Shown one piece after another: positions 1-6,872 of a stretch of 64,000 bases of DNA. Positions within the stretch are counted from its first letter, which is position 1; every line of letters begins with the position of its first letter. The translations under genes and the position numbers were made by a program. This DNA comes from Kaistella montana (GTDB lineage Bacteria; Bacteroidota; Bacteroidia; Flavobacteriales; Weeksellaceae), in contig NZ_JANFQP010000001.1 in the NCBI RefSeq assembly GCF_024436175.1, positions 558,001 through 622,000 of the forward strand, in the 5' to 3' direction. The notes beneath the pieces are model-generated. The model saw nothing but the letters and a program-made list of their open reading frames with translations, made no database searches and was not told the DNA's origin.

Positions 1-133
1 TAAGATGTCCCGCTTCGGGAATACTGATGGATAAAGATTGGGCTACATCGGGCAACAAACCCATAATTACAAATTCTGTAGTACCAATCGCTAAGCCACC
101 CAATGCCAATGGCAGTAAATTTTTCGTCATCAT
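1..133 (-). CDS. MFS transporter, N-terminal fragment (cut by window edge)
   Basis: Reading leftward from an ATGATG at 133 gives MMTKNLLPLALGGLAIGT followed by TEFVIMGLLPDVAQSLSIS, the first transmembrane helix and loop typical of DHA1-type drug/sugar exporters (AraJ/YdhP-like, with the TEFVIMGLLP signature). Only about 44 codons are inside the window, so substrate and integrity cannot be judged. It is transcribed away from the next gene, DUF1569. The start could be either of the two adjacent ATG codons. The family call is firm; the function beyond an exporter is inference. Confidence 0.75.
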   Translation of the reverse strand, partial: MMTKNLLPLALGGLAIGTTEFVIMGLLPDVAQSLSISIPEAGHL

Positions 134-324
134 TTCTTCTAAAATTTCAAGCGGGCAAAAGTAATAAGAATATACCACTTTAGGGACAAACTTTCATTAT
201 TGCTTTCTATGATTGTATTAGATAAAGATTTGGAAGATGTTTTTTGCTCTGTAGAAGTTTTAAAATAAATAAACTTTTATTTTATAAAAAACTTAAATTT
301 GTTTAAACCTAAAATTAAAAAACC

Positions 325-780
325 ATGCAAGATATTTTTGATGCAAAAGAAGCTCAAAACTACATCGACAGAATCCATCGACTGACTCCGGAAACCCAAA
401 GAAAATGGGGAAAAATGTCTGTAGATCAGGTTTTGGCGCATTTGAATGTAGCGTATGAAACGATTTATGAGCCGGAAAAACATCCTAAACCTGGTTTTTT
501 GGCAGGTTTCCTTTTGAAGAATTTCGTGAAACCTAAAACGGTAAATGAACTTCCTTATAAACAGAATCTTCCCACAGGTCCGATGTTCATTATTAAAGGA
601 AATAAAAATTTTGAGGAAGAAAAGAAACGATTGATCGGATTCATCCAAAAAACTCAACAATTGGGAAGAAGCGCTTTCGACGGGAAAATGTCGCATTCCT
701 TCGGGAAATTAACCGCTCAGGAATGGAATAACATGTTGGCGAAACACTTGAATCATCATTTGGATCAATTTGGCGTTTAA
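325..780 (+). CDS. DUF1569 family protein (DinB-like fold)
   Basis: 151-residue soluble protein resembling the DUF1569 family, which belongs to the DinB-like four-helix superfamily. Visible family features are an N-terminal helix with RKWGKMSVDQVLAHLN, where the His is a possible metal ligand, and a C-terminal NMLAKHLNHHLDQFGV with more histidines. The molecular function of DUF1569 is not established. A -7-like TAAATTTG lies at 294-301, 23 bases before the ATG, so a promoter just upstream is plausible. The gene opens a run of short plus-strand genes that extends to 3719. No signal peptide or membrane segment is seen. Confidence 0.8.
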   Translation: MQDIFDAKEAQNYIDRIHRLTPETQRKWGKMSVDQVLAHLNVAYETIYEPEKHPKPGFLAGFLLKNFVKPKTVNELPYKQNLPTGPMFIIKGNKNFEEEKKRLIGFIQKTQQLGRSAFDGKMSHSFGKLTAQEWNNMLAKHLNHHLDQFGV

Positions 781-814
781 TTTTTATTTGAAAAGCCATT
801 GAAACATTCATTTT

Positions 815-1297
815 ATGAAAAAAATACTATTCTTTTTGTTGTTCGTTAGCAGTTTTTCTTTTGCACAAAGCAATGCAGAGATTATTGAAATAATTAAAAA
901 TAATCACCAATATTTTGAAGGAAAAAAGAACGAAAAGAATGATGTAAAGGTTAAATTTGATTCAGTTTATTCGCCTATTAAAGATGAATATTTAGTTGAA
1001 GGAATTGCAGAAATTGATAATGAAATTTCGAAGTTTTCTGGGAAAATAAGTTTCAATGCCAAACAGACCAAAAAATTACGTGATCCGAGTATTTCTAATT
1101 TCGATGTTGTTTTGAACGGAGAAAAAACATCTGATAATTCGAAAGTTTTTAATGGAAGTTTAAATATAAAAATGATACCGAAACTTTTCAATGTCATTGT
1201 TTTCGAAGGAATTTACCAAGAAGAAAATGCCAAATCTCCGATGTATTTTCATAATTCAAACGAAATAATGAGATACTTGGAATCATTAAAGAAGTAA
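815..1297 (+). CDS. Secreted hypothetical protein, paralogue of the next gene
   Basis: 160 residues beginning with a clear signal peptide, MKKILFFLLFVSSFSFAQ, probably cleaved after the AQ. The mature part is lysine- and asparagine-rich, predicted beta-rich and soluble, and I do not recognise a family. The first 30 bases of the gene are identical to the first 30 bases of the gene at 1315, and the mature parts share a similar layout (a segment ISKFSGKISF here, HSKFEGKLKI there). This points to a tandem duplication followed by divergence. The gap to the next gene is only 17 bases, suggesting co-transcription. Likely periplasmic or outer-membrane associated; no function can be given. Confidence 0.75.
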   Translation: MKKILFFLLFVSSFSFAQSNAEIIEIIKNNHQYFEGKKNEKNDVKVKFDSVYSPIKDEYLVEGIAEIDNEISKFSGKISFNAKQTKKLRDPSISNFDVVLNGEKTSDNSKVFNGSLNIKMIPKLFNVIVFEGIYQEENAKSPMYFHNSNEIMRYLESLKK

Positions 1298-1314
1298 ATC
1301 TAATACAGATTGAT

Positions 1315-1782
1315 ATGAAAAAAATACTATTCTTTTTGTTGTTCATCAGTAGTTTTGCATTCGCGCAAATGCCCAATATTTCTAAGGTTTGGCTGAACAA
1401 TTCGAAGCCTTATACCGGAACCATCGGCGACGAAAAAACTGCGATGAAAGTAATGATCGAAATTTCTGAACAAAACAGAAAAAATGATCAAGAATATTTC
1501 CTTTCCGGCTATTCTGTAGTTGAAAATACCCATTCGAAATTCGAAGGAAAATTGAAAATCACCAAATACAAAAACGGTAAAAAAAGAAGTACAGTTTTCG
1601 GTGAATACGAGTTTGCTGAAGAACCCAAAGGAAAACATTCCGGAATTTTGAAAGGAAAATTCATTTACACCTTCATGTGGAATTCAAAAAAACAACAAAT
1701 CGAAAAGCAATACATTGAATTCATCGGCGATTGGGCAAGCTACGACGGAACTTTAAATTACAAAACCAACTGGAAAAACTAA
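1315..1782 (+). CDS. Secreted hypothetical protein, second tandem paralogue
   Basis: 155 residues with signal peptide MKKILFFLLFISSFAFAQ, nearly the same as its upstream neighbour. The body contains a basic segment ITKYKNGKKRSTVFGEYEF and a C-terminal aromatic-rich stretch ending GTLNYKTNWKN. No known domain is recognised. It lies 17 bases after the preceding paralogue and 2 bases before the next gene, so all three probably form one transcript. Export to the periplasm is inferred from the signal peptide only. Confidence 0.75.
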   Translation: MKKILFFLLFISSFAFAQMPNISKVWLNNSKPYTGTIGDEKTAMKVMIEISEQNRKNDQEYFLSGYSVVENTHSKFEGKLKITKYKNGKKRSTVFGEYEFAEEPKGKHSGILKGKFIYTFMWNSKKQQIEKQYIEFIGDWASYDGTLNYKTNWKN

Positions 1783-1784
1783 TA

Positions 1785-2195
1785 ATGATGATCAAAAAAA
1801 TAGTAGCCGTTGTAGCCGGAATTTTATTGACAAGTGTTGCGGTTGGGCTTGTTCAGCAACTGGGACATTATCTCTATCCGCTTCCGTCGGGAACCGATCC
1901 CAACGAACCCGAAGCCATTAAAAAATACGTGGAAAACGCGCCTTTTATGGCAATATTTTTTGTGATTATTTCTTATGCGGTCGGTGCTTTGGTTGGCGGT
2001 TTTGTTTCCACAAAAATAGCAAATGATGGCAAGAAAATTTATGCATTGATAATCGGAATTTTATTCCTTTTCACTTCGATTTATATGATGGTGACGATTC
2101 CTTCGCCGATTTGGTTTTGGATCCTCGGAATTGCCGTGTGGAGTTTAGTTTTACTAGGATGGAAATTAGCTTTAAATAAAAAAAATGAACATTGA
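1785..2195 (+). CDS. Small integral membrane protein
   Basis: 136 residues from the ATGATG at 1785, two bases after the preceding stop. A start further upstream in the same frame would lie inside the previous gene. Four hydrophobic segments are visible: residues about 4-24, 53-75 (FMAIFFVIISYAVGALVGGF), 85-105 and 107-127. The loop after the first helix holds a proline-rich SGTDPNEPEAIKKYVENAP. This layout occurs in many small Bacteroidota membrane proteins of unknown role. It overlaps the GNAT gene downstream by 11 bases, indicating translational coupling. Confidence 0.7.
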   Translation: MMIKKIVAVVAGILLTSVAVGLVQQLGHYLYPLPSGTDPNEPEAIKKYVENAPFMAIFFVIISYAVGALVGGFVSTKIANDGKKIYALIIGILFLFTSIYMMVTIPSPIWFWILGIAVWSLVLLGWKLALNKKNEH

Positions 2196-2652
2196 AATAA
2201 TCAATTTCGAACCCAAATACCGCGATAATTTCAGAATTTTGAATGAAGAATGGTTGCAGAAATATTTTGTCGTTGAAAGTTTCGACCAACATCAATTGGC
2301 CAATCCGGAGTCTGAAATTTTAGATAAAGGAGGCAAAATTTTCTTCGCAAAAGCCGGTGAACAAATCGTAGGAACCGCTTCTTTGTTGAAAGAACACGAT
2401 GGCTACGAACTAGCGAAAATGGCGGTAACAGAAGCATTTAAAGGACACGGAATCGGCAATCTTTTGATGAAACATTGTATCGAAGAAGCCCAAAAATTAG
2501 GAAGTGACAAAGTGATTTTGCTTTCCAACAGAAGTCTGGTTCCGGCGATAGAAATGTACAAAAAGTTCGGATTCACCGAAGTTCCCGTGGATGAAAACAC
2601 GCCTTACGAAAGATGCAATATCAAAATGGGACTTCATTTCCCAAAAAATTAA
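2185..2652 (+). CDS. GNAT family N-acetyltransferase
   Basis: 155-residue acetyl-CoA-dependent N-acyltransferase. The acetyl-CoA binding motif A is visible as MAVTEAFKGHGIGNLLMKH (Q/R-x-x-G-x-G/A type, about residues 76-94), followed by the conserved C-terminal NRSLVPAIEMYKKFGFTEVP, where Tyr of MYKKFGF is the usual general-acid position. The substrate cannot be read from sequence. Its ATG lies inside the last codons of the membrane protein gene. The next gene starts 32 bases downstream, consistent with one operon of small genes. Confidence 0.88.
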   Translation: MNIEIINFEPKYRDNFRILNEEWLQKYFVVESFDQHQLANPESEILDKGGKIFFAKAGEQIVGTASLLKEHDGYELAKMAVTEAFKGHGIGNLLMKHCIEEAQKLGSDKVILLSNRSLVPAIEMYKKFGFTEVPVDENTPYERCNIKMGLHFPKN

Positions 2653-2684
2653 ACTTAAAAATCAACTTTAAAAAAACAAATATC

Positions 2685-3128
2685 ATGGCACAAGTAAACG
2701 CGTATTTAACCTTCAACGGCAACTGCGAAGAAGCTTTTAATTTTTACAAATCCGTTTTCGGCGGCGAATTTCCCTACATCGGACGTTTCGGCGAAATGCC
2801 ACCTATGGAAGGCAAAGAAATTTCTGAGGAAGAGAAAAACAAAATCATGCACGTTACGCTTCCAATCTCTCAAGAAACCGTTTTGATGGGTTCCGATACC
2901 GGCGGCGAGTGGGCTTCTAATTTCGTTGCGGGCAACAATATTTCCATCTCCATCAACACCGATTCCAAGGAAGAAGCCGACCGACTTTTCAGCGGACTTT
3001 CCGAAGGTGGAGTAGTCACCATGCCGCTTGCAGAAACCTTTTGGGGCGCTTATTTCGGGATGTGGACCGACAAATTTGGCATCAATTGGATGGTGAATTA
3101 CGACGATCCGGCAAAGCAACAACACTAA
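2685..3128 (+). CDS. VOC family (PhnB/glyoxalase-like) protein
   Basis: 147 residues starting MAQVNAYLTFNGNCEEAFN; this ATG is preferred over an in-frame one 24 codons upstream because family members begin exactly here. The features are those of PhnB-like VOC proteins: a beta-alpha-beta start with GNCEEAFNFYKSVFGGE, then MHVTLPISQETVLMGSD, and a C-terminal WGAYFGMWTDKFGINWMVNY. Such proteins bind small ligands or metals, but the reaction here is unknown. Immediately after its stop codon the structured repeat at 3126-3260 begins. Confidence 0.85.
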   Translation: MAQVNAYLTFNGNCEEAFNFYKSVFGGEFPYIGRFGEMPPMEGKEISEEEKNKIMHVTLPISQETVLMGSDTGGEWASNFVAGNNISISINTDSKEEADRLFSGLSEGGVVTMPLAETFWGAYFGMWTDKFGINWMVNYDDPAKQQH

Positions 3129-3260
3129 TTTTTTTTAGGAGCAAGAAAACTCGTTGCTCTTCCGAAAACCCGTCCCACTTTCCGCACTCGCTTTTTCGGC
3201 GGCGGCGAAGCCGCCGCCGAAAAGAGCTCAAACAATTGCTCCAATCGGGGCTAGAACCTC
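3126..3260 (+). repeat. Structured intergenic repeat, copy 1
   Basis: Starts at the VOC stop codon with TAATTTTTTTTAGGAGCA, a string found identically at 49272. It contains a small hairpin GAGCAA...TTGCTC (3139-3160), a perfect 14-bp stem of TTTTCGGCGGCGGC and its complement around a GAA loop (about 3193-3223), and an outer stem GTCCC (3172-3176) with GGGGC (3247-3251). It ends with the conserved GGGGCTAGAA. Copy 2 at 49272-49388 keeps the order of elements but differs in sequence, with a compensatory change in the outer stem. It resembles a dispersed flavobacterial intergenic element, possibly the Rfam Flavo-1 motif. That identification is from memory and unverified. Confidence 0.75.
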
Positions 3261-3293
3261 ATTTTGTTCATCTTTCAACCGGAATTTTTTTTT

Positions 3294-3719
3294 ATGAGTA
3301 AAACCGAAAACAAAACCAAACCAACCCAAATTTCAGTCGAGGAATTTATCCGAAATTCAGACCCGAAAAAAGTCGAAGATTCCTTCAAACTCATACAAAT
3401 CATGGAGAAACTTTCCGGCGAAAAAGCCACCATGTGGGGGCCATCCATCATCGGATTCGGAACGTATCACTACCAATACGAAAGTGGCCACCAAGGGGAC
3501 ATGTGCAGAATTGGTTTCTCGCCCAGGAAAACCGCATTCTCACTCTATGTGATGGACTGTGGCGACGAAAAAGTTCAACCACTTCTTAACGATCTCGGAA
3601 AAATAAAAACCGGAAACGGAGGTTGCATTTATTTCAAAAAATTAGCCGATTTAAACCTAGAAATTTTAGAAAAACTCATCACCGAATCCTTGAAATCTAC
3701 AAAGAATAGATGGGGTTAA
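3294..3719 (+). CDS. DUF1801 domain protein (YdhG-like)
   Basis: 141 residues beginning MSKTENKTKPTQISVEEFI; an earlier in-frame start would lie in the repeat tail and is less likely. The DUF1801 pattern is visible: VEEFIRNSDPKKVEDSFKL, EKATMWGPSIIGFGTYHYQY, then RIGFSPRKTAFSLYVM and a C-terminal KLADLNLEILEKLI. Related folds bind small molecules or iron-sulfur scaffold partners, but no function is established. It closes the run of small plus-strand genes and is followed by an intrinsic terminator. Confidence 0.85.
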   Translation: MSKTENKTKPTQISVEEFIRNSDPKKVEDSFKLIQIMEKLSGEKATMWGPSIIGFGTYHYQYESGHQGDMCRIGFSPRKTAFSLYVMDCGDEKVQPLLNDLGKIKTGNGGCIYFKKLADLNLEILEKLITESLKSTKNRWG

Positions 3720-3726
3720 ACAAAAA

Positions 3727-3754
3727 AAACTGCTGTACAATTCAGCAGTTTTTT
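3727..3754 (+). terminator. Rho-independent terminator after DUF1801 gene
   Basis: Hairpin AAACTGCTG / CAGCAGTTT with a 7-base loop followed by a run of T, beginning 7 bases after the DUF1801 stop codon. Confidence 0.85.
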
Positions 3755-4071
3755 ATTACTACCACTTCGCCGCATCTCCTAAGATGCTACAAGCCGTGTA
3801 AGCAGATCATTTATCAGAAAAATCAATCAAAATACTTCGTTTTTTGTATAGGTTAAAATATCTTAAAAACAGCAACATAGAAGCGATTTTATCAAAAAAC
3901 AATCTATAATACGCAATATAAAATAATGCACAATACTATATATGACGACGGTTTGCCTACAATTTCATAATAATTTTAAAGATTATTTGCTGATTTGGAA
4001 AAGTTGCGTATATTTGATTGTTAGGCGTAATGCCACGAGACCCTGCAAACATTAACAGTCAGACAAAATAA
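3755..4071. other. Gene-free AT-rich spacer before the accessory block
   Basis: No open frame of note on either strand. The left part (3755-3810) is moderately GC-rich without similarity I recognise; 3830-3950 is very AT-rich. The right end holds an attC-like pair of ends (GCCTACAA at 3955-3962 and TTGTTAGGC at 4018-4026). It marks the left border of a group of genes whose base composition and wording differ from the flanking chromosome. Confidence 0.6.
3955..4026. other. Candidate attC-like recombination site, short, degenerate
   Basis: Ends GCCTACAA and TTGTTAGGC are inverted complements apart from one missing A, and GTTAGGC fits the GTTRRRY core of integron attC sites. The 72-base length is within the attC range. 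The interior lacks a convincing second stem, so this call is weak on its own. It is listed because a stronger element with similar ends lies at 5825-5957 in the same block. Confidence 0.35.
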
Positions 4072-4764
4072 ATGAACGACAACAATACAAAACGACTTTC
4101 AAGACTGACTGCGATATTAACACAACTGCAAACAAAACGACTTTTGACTGCGACTAATCTTGCAGACAAATTCAATGTTAGTGTAAGAACAATTTACAGA
4201 GACATAAGAGCATTAGAACAAGCAGGCATTCCAATAATAACAGAAGATGGAAAAGGCTATTCTTTAATGGAAGGCTACAAAATTCCACCAGTAATGTTTA
4301 CCGAAAGCCAAGCCAATGCCTTAATCCTTGCCGAGCAGTTGGTGTTGAAAAACAAAGACACTTCATTTATCAAAGATTATACAGAAGCCATTGACAAAAT
4401 AAAAGCTGTTTTAAAACAGACAGATAAAGACAGAGCTAATTTACTTGCTGACAGAACTCGTTTTGAACAAAACCTAAACAGAGAAAGAAATAGCAACAAT
4501 ATTTCTGAATTACAACGGGCACTTACGAATTTTCAATTGGTAAAATTTGACTATACAAACGAACAAAACAAAACTTCAAACAGAACAGTGGAGCCATTTG
4601 CATTAATCAGTACAACAGAAAATTGGTTGCTAATTGCTTGGTGTCGTTTACGCAAAGAATTTAGATATTTTCGTTTGGACAGAATTACAAAAATGCAAGT
4701 GCAAACAGAGAAATTTGAGCAACACAAAATGACTTTACAGGAATATTTTGATAAATTTTACTAA
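4072..4764 (+). CDS. HTH-WYL transcriptional regulator (YafY/DeoR-like)
   Basis: 230 residues. The N-terminal winged helix-turn-helix (about residues 8-60) shows LLTATNLADKFNVSVRTIYRDIRALEQAGIPI, the classic HTH_11 signature with the RTIYRDI recognition helix. The C-terminal half is a WYL-type domain with NWLLIAWCRLRKEFRYFRLDRI (about 180-205), the region that binds ligands or nucleic acid fragments in WYL proteins. WYL regulators often control accessory or defence genes. Here it stands first in a block of plus-strand accessory genes and may control RidA downstream, but no operator was identified. Confidence 0.88.
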   Translation: MNDNNTKRLSRLTAILTQLQTKRLLTATNLADKFNVSVRTIYRDIRALEQAGIPIITEDGKGYSLMEGYKIPPVMFTESQANALILAEQLVLKNKDTSFIKDYTEAIDKIKAVLKQTDKDRANLLADRTRFEQNLNRERNSNNISELQRALTNFQLVKFDYTNEQNKTSNRTVEPFALISTTENWLLIAWCRLRKEFRYFRLDRITKMQVQTEKFEQHKMTLQEYFDKFY

Positions 4765-4841
4765 CTCGTTTTGACCCCTGACATAAGGCTGTCGCAAGTG
4801 CATTTTACTTTTGTGGCTTAACAATTTAAAATTTAAGTAAG

Positions 4842-5234
4842 ATGCAAAAAGCAACATTTGACCCTTGGGCTTGGGGTAAAAACACAAATTCGGTTCAAGC
4901 CGTAGAAGTAAAGCAACCGAATGGAACTTTGTATTGCTCAGGACAAGTAGCTATTGACGCTAATGGAGTTCCAAGTAATGCTGATATGAGAAGTCAGCTC
5001 ATTCAGACAATCGCAAATTTGGAACAACTGATTACTGAATCTAGTTACGAATGTAAAGACATTGTAAGGTTGAATGTATATACTACAAACACCAACGAGT
5101 TTTTCACCACTTGTATGGATGTGTATGTGCCATTCATAATGAAACACGGAATTCAACAAGCAACAACTCTATTGGAAGTTAAAGGATTATTTGCAACTTT
5201 GACAATAGAATTAGAAGCTACTGTAGTTAAGTAA
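4842..5234 (+). CDS. RidA family (YjgF/YER057c/UK114) enamine/imine deaminase-like protein
   Basis: 130 residues. RidA proteins hydrolyse reactive 2-aminoacrylate and related enamines. Visible family positions include LYCSGQVAIDANGVPSN (the S-G-Q core) and a C-terminal GIQQATTLLEVKGLFATLTIELEATV. The usual catalytic Arg in the PxRxxxxV motif is replaced here (IQQATTLLEVKGL), so this is a divergent subgroup and deaminase activity is not assured. TACTTTTG at about 4808-4815 is a possible -7 element. The stop codon overlaps the ATG of the next gene by one base (TAATG). Confidence 0.85.
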   Translation: MQKATFDPWAWGKNTNSVQAVEVKQPNGTLYCSGQVAIDANGVPSNADMRSQLIQTIANLEQLITESSYECKDIVRLNVYTTNTNEFFTTCMDVYVPFIMKHGIQQATTLLEVKGLFATLTIELEATVVK

Positions 5235-5812
5235 TGCAGAAAAATGAAATAGAAATATTTTATCCTAAAAGTCAAACAGCTTGGAGAAAGTGGTTAGAAA
5301 AAAATTATCTTTCTAAACAAGCTGTTTGGCTTGTTTTTTATAACAAAAAATCAGAATTAAAATCTATTACTTGGAGTGAAGCTGTTGATGTTGCATTGTG
5401 TTTTGGGTGGATAGATAGCAAAAAAATAAAAATTGACGAAGAAACTTCACACCAATTTTTTAGCAAACGAAAACCGAAAAGCACTTGGAGCAAAATCAAC
5501 AAAAACAAAGTTGACAAACTCATAGAACAAGGCCTAATGACAAAAGCAGGATTTGAAAGTGTAGCAATAGCAAAACAAAATGGCTCTTGGACAATTTTGG
5601 ACGAAGTGGAAGAATTAATTATTCCAGCAGACTTGGAAGCAAAATATATTGACAAACCAAATCTAAAAGACTACTTTTTAAGCTTAAGCAAATCTGCAAA
5701 AAAGCTACTTTTGACACAGCTTTTATTTGCCAAGACAACTCAAACGAGACAAAAACGAATTGCAGAAATTATTGAACAAGCAGAACAAAGATTAAATCTA
5801 AAACACTTATAG
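5234..5812 (+). CDS. YdeI/OmpD-associated family protein
   Basis: 192 residues of the YdeI/OmpD-associated family. The hallmarks are EIFYPKSQTAWRKWLEKNY, AVDVALCFGWIDSKKIKID (a GWID motif), FFSKRKPKSTWSKINKNKVDKLIEQGLM, and a C-terminal basic helix ending RIAEIIEQAEQRLN. Members have been tied to bacteriocin or peptide stress tolerance in some bacteria, but the mechanism is unknown. It is translationally coupled to RidA (TAATG overlap). An attC-like inverted repeat follows 12 bases after its stop, which fits a gene-cassette arrangement. Confidence 0.85.
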   Translation: MQKNEIEIFYPKSQTAWRKWLEKNYLSKQAVWLVFYNKKSELKSITWSEAVDVALCFGWIDSKKIKIDEETSHQFFSKRKPKSTWSKINKNKVDKLIEQGLMTKAGFESVAIAKQNGSWTILDEVEELIIPADLEAKYIDKPNLKDYFLSLSKSAKKLLLTQLLFAKTTQTRQKRIAEIIEQAEQRLNLKHL

Positions 5813-5824
5813 AAAAGGCACATA

Positions 5825-5957
5825 CGCCTAACATCGGTTTTGTGCAAGTGGGGTTGAAGGAAGTAATTGAACATTGGTAATTCTATTGAACATTTGTAGT
5901 ATATTTGAACTGACGTATTTCTAATTCCCCACCTGCACAAAGCCGTAAACCGTTAGC
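5825..5957. other. attC-like imperfect inverted repeat between accessory genes
   Basis: Begins CGCCTAAC and ends CGTTAGC, with complementary CTAAC/GTTAG cores. Inside are two 19-base arms, CGGTTTTGTGCAAGTGGGG (5835-5853) and CCCCACCTGCACAAAGCCG (5927-5945), which pair at 17 positions with one extra G-T wobble and one mismatch. They enclose a 73-base AT-rich centre. Total length is near 130 bases, in the range of long attC sites. The right core GTTAGCA departs from GTTRRRY at the last two positions. No integrase gene is in the window, so an attC role is inference; the palindrome itself is directly seen. Confidence 0.6.
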
Positions 5958-5978
5958 AGAAATTTTAAACCAACATTA

Positions 5979-6719
5979 ATGATAGAAAGCAAAAATATTA
6001 ATGGTATTAAAGAATACACTTTAGAAAATTGGGATGAATATCACTCACTAATTGTTGATAAAATTCGTAATATTAATAAAAACTATGTTTTTCGAGGTCA
6101 AAGAAATACTGATTGGAAATTGGAACCAACATTGAACAGAACTTTAAAGTTTCATTCAGACAATAATTTCGAAAAATATAAAAAACTTCAAATTGAAAAT
6201 TTTAAAAAATCCATTAGAGGACGAACAACATTTTATAAAGATTTAATAGCAGATGACAGAGAAGTTTGGGCGATTGGACAGCATCACTTTTTGAATACAC
6301 CATTATTAGACTTTACAGAATCACCTTATGTTGCAGCATATTTTGCTTTCTCAGATGAAAAAACTGAAACTGATTATAGGATAATCTATGGGATTTCTCA
6401 AAAAAATATATCTGAAAAATTAAGTGATGATTTGGAATTATTTTCACCCATATCCGATTTTAATAATCGCCTTATAAGTCAAAGTGGTTTATTTGTAAAT
6501 TTTAAAACAAAGAAAGATTTAGAATCACTAATTGTAGAAAAATATAAAGAAGAAAGAGATAGTAAAGTAAAATTGTTTAAAATCAAAATTCCTACAACAG
6601 AAAGAGAAAAATGCTTAAAATCTCTAAATAGGATGAATATTAATCATAACACTTTATTTCCTGATTTATATGGTGCTGCACTTTACTGCAATATTGTACT
6701 GAGAATTGACAACTATTAA
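5979..6719 (+). CDS. FRG domain-containing protein
   Basis: 246 residues. The FRG domain is marked by NYVFRGQRNTDWKLEPTLNR (about residues 34-53, with the Phe-Arg-Gly of the name) and by AIGQHHFLNTPLLDFTESPYVAAYFAF (about 103-129), the conserved H-(x)n-TPLLDFT-P-A-FF segment. The fold may relate to ADP-ribosyltransferase-like enzymes, but activity is not established. FRG proteins are frequent in genomic islands and near phage-defence genes. The gene stands alone between an attC-like element and the end of the accessory block, with an unusually AT-rich, lysine-rich coding sequence. Confidence 0.85.
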   Translation: MIESKNINGIKEYTLENWDEYHSLIVDKIRNINKNYVFRGQRNTDWKLEPTLNRTLKFHSDNNFEKYKKLQIENFKKSIRGRTTFYKDLIADDREVWAIGQHHFLNTPLLDFTESPYVAAYFAFSDEKTETDYRIIYGISQKNISEKLSDDLELFSPISDFNNRLISQSGLFVNFKTKKDLESLIVEKYKEERDSKVKLFKIKIPTTEREKCLKSLNRMNINHNTLFPDLYGAALYCNIVLRIDNY

Positions 6720-6814
6720 AAAAAACTTCTGCTAATAACTAAGCTTTCGTCTTATACGCAGGACGCCCATTGAACAGTATCTTTTCACTAATAAAATACA
6801 AAACAATTTTAATC

Positions 6815-6849
6815 AAAAAACCCCACAAGTTGCGAAAACTTATGGGGTT
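6815..6849 (-). terminator. Terminator of the thiolase gene
   Basis: On the minus strand AACCCCATAAGTT and AACTTGTGGGGTT form a hairpin around TTCGC, followed by TTTTTT. It lies 24 bases downstream of the thiolase stop. Confidence 0.8.
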
Positions 6850-6872
6850 CTTTATATTATTTAAAAATAAAC

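Noticed and set aside
277..696. 139-codon minus-strand frame opposite DUF1569
   Set aside because: Low-complexity Phe/Arg/Ile composition; DUF1569 on the plus strand explains the region.
3172..3260. Copy 1 of the structured repeat considered as a simple terminator of the VOC gene
   Set aside because: The hairpin is not followed by a T run (AAAAGAGC follows), and the element shares conserved parts with a distant copy.
6725..6765. TGCTAATAAC...CGTC/GACG after the FRG gene considered as a further attC site
   Set aside because: Only fragments of the ends are seen and no inner arms pair; mentioned only as weak context.
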